From Trichaptum fuscoviolaceum (taxonomy: Eukaryota > Basidiomycota > Agaricomycetes > Hymenochaetales > Trichaptaceae), in the NCBI GenBank assembly GCA_910574455.1, contig CAJSYZ010000004.1, positions 4,660,599 through 4,724,598 on the forward strand: a DNA stretch of 64,000 nt, in the 5' to 3' direction. Position numbers and translations under genes: made by a program. This document shows positions 56,881-64,000 of this stretch, one piece after another. Every line of letters begins with the position of its first letter. The stretch's first letter is position 1. The notes under the pieces were generated by a model. It did not search any database. It was not told where the DNA came from and was given only the letters and a program-made list of their open reading frames with translations.

Positions 56881-58602
56881 CTACAGCGGCGGGTTGGCCT
56901 TTGAGACGAGCGTCTCGAAATATGTTTGGAACCAAGTACCGGCCTCTGGGGCAGGTACCGTCGCGTCGGACTAAAGGGTCAAGTCAATTCTTGCTGCTTA
57001 ACTTCAATCTCTATTTAGCAACTCACCAACGAGCAAGTCGGGTCGTAACGCGGCGACGAGGAGTTAGAGGTACCATCAGACTCTCCTCCAGGCTTAACCC
57101 AGACGATGGAGTCGATGAAGGTCGAGGGCGTGTTGGTCGTTGGGCGCGTGCCGAAACCAGCGCCCAAGATGTTGCACCAGTCTCCCCATTGCTGACGGAG
57201 GTTCTGTTGACCGGAGCGGCCTTGGTCGACAATGAATTGGGCGTTGAAGCCTTGTTGTTGGAGGAGAGGGGCAAGGGCCTCGATGTAGTGGATTTCATCG
57301 TAGTTCGGGTCACCTTGGGTGATCGGATCGGGCGAGGCCGCGACGAGCGCGTTGTAGTTGGCGACGTCTGTGATGGCATGTCAATATCGAAGTTCTGGCA
57401 GAGCAGGTAGAAACTACTTACTGGTAGCGAGGCCACGGACTTCTTTGGGTGAGCCGGCAGCCTTGAAGACCTGGGCGAAGAGTTGAGCGGCAGGCTGTAG
57501 GTTGGCAGTCCAACCGAGCCATCCGGCGTGTCCAGCGTCCATGTAGGAGATGACACCGACGGCAGACAGCTTCGTGAGTGCGTAGTTGACACATGTCATA
57601 TACGCGGTCTGGGCGTTCGCGCAGTTGGGGTCGCTCAAGTTGGTGACCAAGTTAGCCAACGAGTCGGGCTCAATGACGGCCACAACACGAACGGATGGGT
57701 ACTCTGCGAAAAGGAGTTAGTTAAGGGCCGAAATCATAAAGTTCTCGAGAGTGGGAAGCATACTTTGGATGATCGCGACAATCTGGTCGATGTAGTTCTC
57801 ATAGTTCGCAACGCCGTTGTTGGCGATGGTGAACTCTCCGTTGGACGCCTTCGCATGACAGTCACGGTTGGGCAAGTCGTAGATGACAATCGGCATGATC
57901 GTGCAGCCGCTCTGTGTTGCAGCATCGGCCATGTACGTGTCAAGACTGGGAACTTTCGAAACCGAGTCGAGCCAGATGAAGGACGGAATGTTGGCAACGG
58001 ACGCTGCTTTAGACTGAAGGGTGGCGTCTGTGATCTGGGCAGCGGCTGCTGCGACCTCGGCCGCATAGTACGGGCTCAAATATGTCTATGCAAAAGCACA
58101 TCAATTGTATGTCTTTACTATGGGCTTTCTCGGAACTTACAGAGCATCCTTCGAAGGGGTTACCTGCTACAGGCGTTGCGGAGCCAGTAGCCGTTGCCGA
58201 AGAGGAAGTACCGGAGGCGGTCGTCGTCGTGTGTGTCGTGGTCGTGGTGGGAATCGAAGACGTGGTGGCAGATCCAGGTCTACGAGACAGCTCAGAACAA
58301 GTCCCCATTAGAAGCCAGGGAGTTTCTCTTACAAGCACTGCGAGTAATAGTCGTTAAGGACAGTGCAGACCGTGCCGGAGACGCAAGTGGTTGCGCCAGC
58401 TATTTCAGATTAGGACATGCTTGCCGAGCTGGAAGATTAAAGTCACTTACTCCAACCGATACCACCGCCTATATCAGGGTCAGTTTATGCCCGAATCATC
58501 TGTTTTATGAGCTATAAACTTACATTGACCGTATTCCTGCTGTTGGGCAGAAATGATGGGGAGAAGAGAGACGAGCGAGGCGAGGGCGGCGAGCTTGAAC
58601 AT
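56881..58602 (-). CDS. cel6A: Secreted cellobiohydrolase II, CBM1 + GH6 (8 exons)
   Basis: Inverting exo-cellulase releasing cellobiose from the non-reducing ends of cellulose. Exons 58524-58602, 58451-58468, 58333-58399, 58141-58279, 57764-58085, 57422-57703, 57027-57367 and 56881-56970 give 445 residues. A signal peptide (MFKLAALASLVSLLPIISAQ) is followed at once by a CBM1 (EYGQCGGIGWTGATTC...YYSQCL, four Cys), a Ser/Thr linker, then the GH6 domain. YDLPNRDCHAKASNGE and VVAVIEPDSLANLVTN hold the two catalytic-region aspartates. MDAGHAGWLGW, WGDWCNILGAGFGTRP and WVKPGGESDGTS are also present. One exon is only 18 nt, inside the CBM1. No frame damage. Its presence supports a lignocellulose-degrading lifestyle. 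Confidence 0.95.
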
Positions 58603-58662
58603 TTTGAACCGTGAGTGGAAGGTGATGCACTTCACTGTCGTCTAATCCAACCCTCTGGCTTC

Positions 58663-58669
58663 CTTTATA
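58663..58669 (-). promoter_or_regulatory. TATA box of the GH6 gene
   Basis: TATAAAG on the minus strand, 61-67 nt upstream of the start codon, a typical fungal spacing. Confidence 0.55.
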
Positions 58670-60823
58670 CCTGCTGCCTCGTCGTCATCGTGAAACCACC
58701 ATGTCCTTCGCTAAGGAAGAACTTTGGGGTACCCGGTATTCAACCGTTCCATGTTAGGCGGATAGTCATCGGATAGCAGTCCATTCGACAGGCCAATTAC
58801 GCGTCTCTTCGCAGCGTCAGGCAATGACTCGAAGTTGCGGAGTGTTAACCGACACAAATTGCTCGGATCTCGATGAAAACATCGTTAAAAATAAACTTCA
58901 CCGGTTCCTTGTGATCTCGGTCTCGCGCTCAGTGTATTGGCGATGTGCAAGAATGAATTGTTCAGGCGTGCTGGGCGGGTCAAGCTCGGTAACGAGCAGT
59001 CGCTGGCAAGAGCATTATCAAAAGAACTCCGGCAATGCGAGCTTTTGTCCGTCTTCCAGATCTCCGAAGGCGCATCTTACGGACGGTGAGAAGCCTTATT
59101 TGGCTTTTCTGCCAGCTCCACTTGTCTAGATTTATGTCTTGGCTGCTCGACTAGCCCTGTGTCCAGACATACGCCTAAAGCTCGCACATATGTTCGAAGA
59201 AGTGGGAAACGGACGCGCGGGGGGTCTTTATGCAAAAATAGATCTGGCCACATGAGCTACGCCATGTCACTGATCAGTCGTTTGGAATTGGCGCAAATGC
59301 TCACTGCGAACCGCTCGATATGCTTGTCCCTCGACATTGCTCGCGGAGATGCAACTCCTGCGTTTCAAAATGCAGCCTGATAACTCATCCTCACTTTTCA
59401 GGCTTCAAGTTGCAAGTCCCCTTCCGTAACGCGGTTGCTTCAAATTTAGCTAATCTATTTATAGCTTTAATTCTGACGTCCTGACGTCCTGAAGCTTGAA
59501 AACCTCGAGTGATATGGAGAGGCCCCTGATGTTCCATCTGTGTATATCCGCATGACATGCCGGAACAATTGCGCGTGAGGCGGGGATTTTGCTCGCTGAC
59601 GATCGCCACCGACATACCGGCCCTAAGAAGCATGCTCGGGAATGTACGTGTTCACCGCCAGCAGGAATACGTGCTTGGAGAGCCTGAAGATATCCAAACG
59701 GACTCTACAGTGGTTCGTGGCCTAGTGTGATGGGTAGCATTGATCGTCGCTGAAGGCACATACTTGTGACTAGCAGGAGCTACGTCATGGATGCGCTTTG
59801 GTCGGATCGGTTGGTCAATGGATTCAGCCCATTTCCACCGAATCCGGTGGTTAGCTTGCTAGTATCTACTCGTCGCTCAGCTTGTAGTGTGATGCAACAA
59901 TTGCTAACAGCACCGCAAAAGAGGCTAATTCGAAAAAGGAATGACAACGAAAGCAAATGGCCTGCTATTTCGAGGAGGTTGCGCACGTACTACACGCTTC
60001 AAATATGACTGATCTCTGATTTCGCTTCATGATGGAAACTGTGAGGCTAATTTGTTAACATCACCACGAATGAATGGAGTTACGATGAATGGCTATGTTT
60101 CTGGTGGTTCGTAGGAATGGAGTCTTCGTCGCTAGACTCGTGAACCAGCCATTATAGGAGACCGAGCAGTGTCTTCTTCATTGTGATCATTCTATCTTAG
60201 TGTGTAATCGTTCGCTGAGAACGGATGAAAGGTGAAATGCACGATTCGGCTATTTTTGCTTCAGTTCTATAACGAAGTGTTGTGTAGACGCCATAAAACG
60301 TACTCTCGCAGCCTTCGCACTTCTGGCACGTGTGTTATTTGACATGTCGATCATATGTTCATATGAATCATAATGATCGAAAGATCCGCGTCTCTTCAAG
60401 TTGTAAAAAGTTCCAAATTCGATTAAAAATCGCAACTTGAACGTCGCACGCTTAGTCAATGCTGCGTTCTTCATGTCAACTTCAGCCATTAAGGTTGATA
60501 GTAGAGTGAAGGCTCATGAAATTCACGGCAAGCGATATTGCACTATGCCCGGGAAAGGATAAATATTTGATGTCTATGTTCCGCTCATGATAATTGTGTA
60601 GCTTAGTATCGCACTTAAGCTCTATGACATTGTGGGCATCTTTGTTCCTCTGTAGTCGAGTCCTCAGCCTTACAAGCATGTTTCGTGTCCTGGGTAGCGA
60701 GCTGCCAAGTCTTTGATGGTGAAAAAGCTGCACCGGATAGCGGCGTGGTGAACAACGGAAGGAGAAAAAAGACGAGTTAAAGCCGGACAAGACAGACGCC
60801 CGATCCTATCTTTGGGCCATACA
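58670..60823. other. Intergenic, no supported gene
   Basis: Only frames of 60-102 codons with no motif. A minus-strand frame at 60250-60489 is the most protein-like but lacks splice partners. Two TTCAAGTT words lie at about 59404 and 60396. Confidence 0.35.
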
Positions 60824-60829
60824 TATATA
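60824..60829 (+). promoter_or_regulatory. TATA-like box of the Smr gene
   Basis: TATATA about 75 nt upstream of the ATG at 60900. Confidence 0.4.
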
Positions 60830-60899
60830 CATCTGGACCCTTCAACTTATTTATGATCCAAACTAATTCGAGCTTACCACCTCTTCACCTCCTTCCAAC

Positions 60900-62389
60900 A
60901 TGTTCGTCCCGCCCTCGACAACACGAGGCACCTGGCGTTGGGGATGGGAAGGTGTCGCTCAGCCTGTTGTCGAGTATATCTTACTCGCTTTCGCTGCCTC
61001 CATCTTTGTCGTGGTTTGGTTGAAGTGGTTCTATTGTATACGACTACGGATTGGCCGTACAGACGCTCAGGACGAACACAGCGTTTTACCCACACAGCAA
61101 CAATCTACGACATATGGGTCTGTTTCAACGGCCCAGCGGGGTGCACACCGCTCGAAGCCAGGGAAGACTAAGCAGAAGACATTGGCGCAACATGCTAATA
61201 CGGAGCCCGCACGAACTCCTACGCGAGCTCCTACGCGAAGCGGGACTAGCGGATATACCGTGAATGGACGTGTACCACCGCAGAAAGGAGCGACAATTCA
61301 TCGCCACTATGCAACTCAGCCTGTCCTTGCGGACCATCATGAATCGCACCATGGGTCATCGAGCCACATACTGTCGGACGGTAATGTACAGCCGTTGCAT
61401 ACTTCGTTGCAATGCCTCATCAGTATAGAAACAGAAACACACGATGAACCGCAGTCTTTATATCCCAATCAACCTTTAGCTCACGAGCAATCGCAGTATC
61501 GTCAAGCCTCAACATCTCGAGGAGGTCGCGGGCATGCCAGTACCATGCATATTGACCATGCACAAACTCTACCTCCACCCCAACCACGCCCACCAGTCCG
61601 CACCATAACAATACCCGCAATCATCGCACAACCTCAGGTTGACTCCCCTATTGGTACGTAAGCTCTTCTTGATCAGATTTGCTCAGAAACTAACATGTCG
61701 TAGATGATGATCCCGCTTATACACAGATCGATCGTGAATGGGAGCGCGAGCACTTACATGGCGCTGGTCTACATGCGCCCTCGAATCGACAAACGTCCTC
61801 TGGATCTGATAGAGATGATGACCTTATTGATGCTGCACTCCAGGAGGGGCCTGCGAAGCGCTACCGAGAGAAAGCAAGGGAGGAGGCGCGGAGTCGTAGG
61901 GCGGCTTTCGAAGCTTCAAAGAAGGCATACAGAGCCAATCGGAAAGCGGAGGCAAAACAGGTCCGTGCTATCCTACGATACCGCAGTTGATTATCACTCA
62001 TACACTATCAGCTGAGCGATCTAGGAAAGATGCATGATGAGAACGTACGACGTTATAATAGCATGGCCGCCGCCGAGATCTTCCGCCTGAACAACCCACG
62101 GTATGGCACAACCCAACGATACTCGCGTTGTGACTTGCACGGTCTACACATCGAGGAGGCGAAGCAGTATGCCGAGAGCCATGTTCAGACTTGTTACCAG
62201 GCGGGGGTCGACAAGACTATGCTGATCGTCGGCAAGGGCGCCCACAGCCAAAGAGGGGCTGCGAGAATCAAGCCTGCAATTTTGGATATGATGCGCGGAA
62301 GGCCGGGGATCTTGGCGGGGCAACACGAGAAGAACGAGGGGTGTATTGTTATCGAATTCGTCCGTCACCACCCAGGTCATCGACTGTAG
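60900..62389 (+). CDS. Smr-domain protein with N-terminal membrane helix
   Basis: Three exons (60900-61653, 61704-61960, 62012-62389) give 462 residues. Residues 23-45 form a hydrophobic helix (VEYILLAFAASIFVVVWLKW), so the protein is probably membrane-anchored. A long disordered Pro/Ser/Gln-rich middle follows, then a basic coiled coil (RYREKAREEARSRRAAFEAS). The C-terminal Smr domain has DLHGLHIEEAKQYAE at its start and LIVGKGAHSQRGAARIKPAI, matching the D-L-H-G and G-x-G-x-H-S motifs of Smr nucleases (MutS2 C-terminus, Cue2/N4BP2 class). Fungal Smr proteins of this layout (upstream DUF1771-like helices plus Smr) act on RNA or nucleic acids; the membrane anchor is unusual and its purpose unknown. 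Intact. Confidence 0.85.
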
Positions 62390-63100
62390 TTGTAAGACGA
62401 GTTTCTTGGAATCTTCTGATGCTCGTAATCTAGGAATTTAAGATATAATAGTATTTAATGGACATTTATGCTACAAACATTATCATTAACTATCAAGTCT
62501 GCCAATCACTCGAAGATGAAAGGTGAGGCCAAAGACTCATCCTTGCGCCGCATTACGGACCGATATCAGAAAGTCTCAAGGCCTCATTGCATCGACCGAC
62601 GGCCTAGATGACTGGGAACGGGGCATTCACGACCTTGTCTAAGTCTAGCCCCGGGGGATCCGCACATCCTGGTGAAGCTCGCAAGCTCCCCATGTTTTCA
62701 AATTCGTCGGATACTTTACGGACTCGACTACACTAATTAACCTCAAAGTTTGATCTCGAATCCGCCCAATGACTGCTATCGCCCTCCGGTAGCAAGCGGA
62801 TGCTGCGAATGTACGGCGTCGCGAGGGCTGAAAAGCGAACAGTAGGAGCTCCGCCAGATACTGTTGCAGCGCGAGGTCTCGCAGATCTTATCTTCGGTAG
62901 ACATGGTCTTAACGACGGAGAAACAGAGGGAAGAAGGAGTTGGGATAAAAGGCCAACCCTCGCAGATAGACACCCGGATTCGCTCCTGCGGGTAGCCTCT
63001 ATGCCCCATACGCCTCGCAATCCCTCCTTCTCATCCGTATCCCAGCGCTCGCACGGCGCCCAATCGACGCCGCGTCTGCGCATGGCGACCGGGCCAGAAA
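62390..63100. other. Intergenic or unresolved coding
   Basis: Overlapping open frames on both strands (62733-63146 minus, 62800-63243 plus) with no recognisable motif. I cannot decide between them. Confidence 0.3.
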
Positions 63101-63123
63101 CAGAGCCAGCCTGCAGAAGAGCC

Positions 63124-64000
63124 CTACATCGGGTGCACGAGAGCACAATAGAAAGAGCTTGCGCAGACCTCGTGTTCCGGTATCAGGTAGGCGGCGAGGG
63201 TGACGACTGCAGCTACTGCGCCAGCCTTGTCAGTGTAAGTTAAGAAAGTATGTGAAGACACATACCAATGATCAACGCGAAGCTGATGATACCCCACGCT
63301 TCCGGGATCGACAGTAGAGCCTCGGGACATGAATAGAGAATTGAAGAAATGCGTGTTAAGGAAGTGTGTGAAGCAAAGAACAACGTACCCCGCACTTCCG
63401 GAATCGACAATACAGCCTCGGCTGCGAGTATAGGACGTAAGTAAAATAGTTAGAAAGAATAAAAGAGATGCTCACCCTTGACGGCGAGCCTACATGAGTA
63501 AGCCCAGCACCAAAGCCTTTTGCAATCGAGTGACAGAAGGCAACAGTCGACACTGCATCAAGATGTCAGTGAGCTTAGGTAGAATGAATCAGGTAGATGT
63601 TACGGACCTTGTTTATCTTTTTCAACCCGACACCAAAGCCTAGAGGACGACAGTCGACACTGCACTAATGGTTATGAGAACTCAATATGTCATTATATTA
63701 AGAGAGATACTCACCCATTTGTGAAAGCTATGCGGAAGGAAATCGAAGTATTCAGTTGAGGCAGGCCGAGTGGTGTCCTTGCACGAGAGTAAGATTATTA
63801 TTATTGATGGAGGGCTACAATAGCTTCTAGGGCAACATGCATCTCATTCTCGAAGCATGAAACTTCGAAAGCTACTATGCCAAAGTAAGGAAGTGTAAAA
63901 TGTAAGTAGTTACACACCTTCATTACCAGCCCTTATCTGCGCTAGCCAGACGATCGCACGCAGACCATCTAGTCTTTCGGGATCGATAGTAAGGCCTTGG
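63124..64000 (-). other. Exon-like pieces of an unidentified minus-strand gene or pseudogene, cut by the window edge
   Basis: Several short exon-like blocks bounded by GT/AG sites. The block at the right edge reads LTIDPERLDGLRAIVWLAQI before a GGTAATG donor-like site. Blocks at about 63390 and 63300 repeat its opening (CCGAGGCT..T..TGTCGAT.CCGGA), and two blocks starting TGTCGACTG(T/C/ )-like sequence occur at 63650 and 63548. The repeated blocks suggest duplicated exons or decay. I do not recognise the protein. Confidence 0.3.

Noticed and set aside
60250..60489. 79-codon minus-strand frame starting MAEVDMKNAAL
   Set aside because: Protein-like composition only; no conserved motif, promoter or intron evidence.
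1..64000. tRNA or rRNA genes
   Set aside because: No stretch with a recognisable cloverleaf plus A/B-box pattern or rRNA core sequence was noticed by eye. A dedicated tRNA/rRNA scan would settle it.

Overview
The window looks like nuclear DNA of a basidiomycete, most likely an Agaricomycete. Genes are split by many 45-90 nt GT-AG introns, an F-box/leucine-rich gene of the kind expanded in mushrooms is present, a Plavaka-type transposase is present, and a GH6 cellobiohydrolase with an N-terminal CBM1 points to a plant-biomass degrader. Exons were joined by eye with reading phase checked. There is no transcript evidence and no database search behind the calls.

Layout. 0-14.4 kb is ordinary gene space: a Ser-rich hypothetical protein, a short inverted-repeat element, an F-box protein, an intact 14-exon methylcrotonyl-CoA carboxylase beta subunit, two paralogous lineage-specific genes that share a 6-codon exon, and a small P-loop kinase-like protein. 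14.4-29.8 kb is a DNA-transposon zone. An intact Plavaka transposase is read rightward. A coiled-coil/acidic partner gene is read leftward from the same motif-dense control region. Further right are a candidate element carrying one captured MRG exon and a 703-residue unknown gene whose upstream DNA carries the same motif clusters.

29.8-53.8 kb is mostly a gene graveyard. It holds decayed, intron-bearing copies of normally conserved genes: a group III histidine kinase, TFIIF-alpha, alpha-1,3-glucan synthase, CSE1/exportin-2 (twice) and a BSD2/NDFIP-like membrane protein. It is broken by a 424-bp inverted-repeat element and a 4.65-kb LTR element that has gag but no pol. One intact gene, a DEDDy-type 3'-5' exonuclease, lies within it at 33.4 kb. 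An 807-bp mariner-like MITE closes this zone at 54.6 kb.

55-62.4 kb returns to intact genes: a zf-HIT protein (ZNHIT2-like), the GH6 cellobiohydrolase (convergent with it) and a membrane-anchored Smr-domain protein. The last 1.5 kb has unresolved minus-strand exon-like pieces running off the edge.

The main story is the contrast between intact housekeeping or secreted-enzyme genes at both ends and a central 40-kb accessory block built by transposon insertion, gene-fragment capture and decay of duplicated genes.
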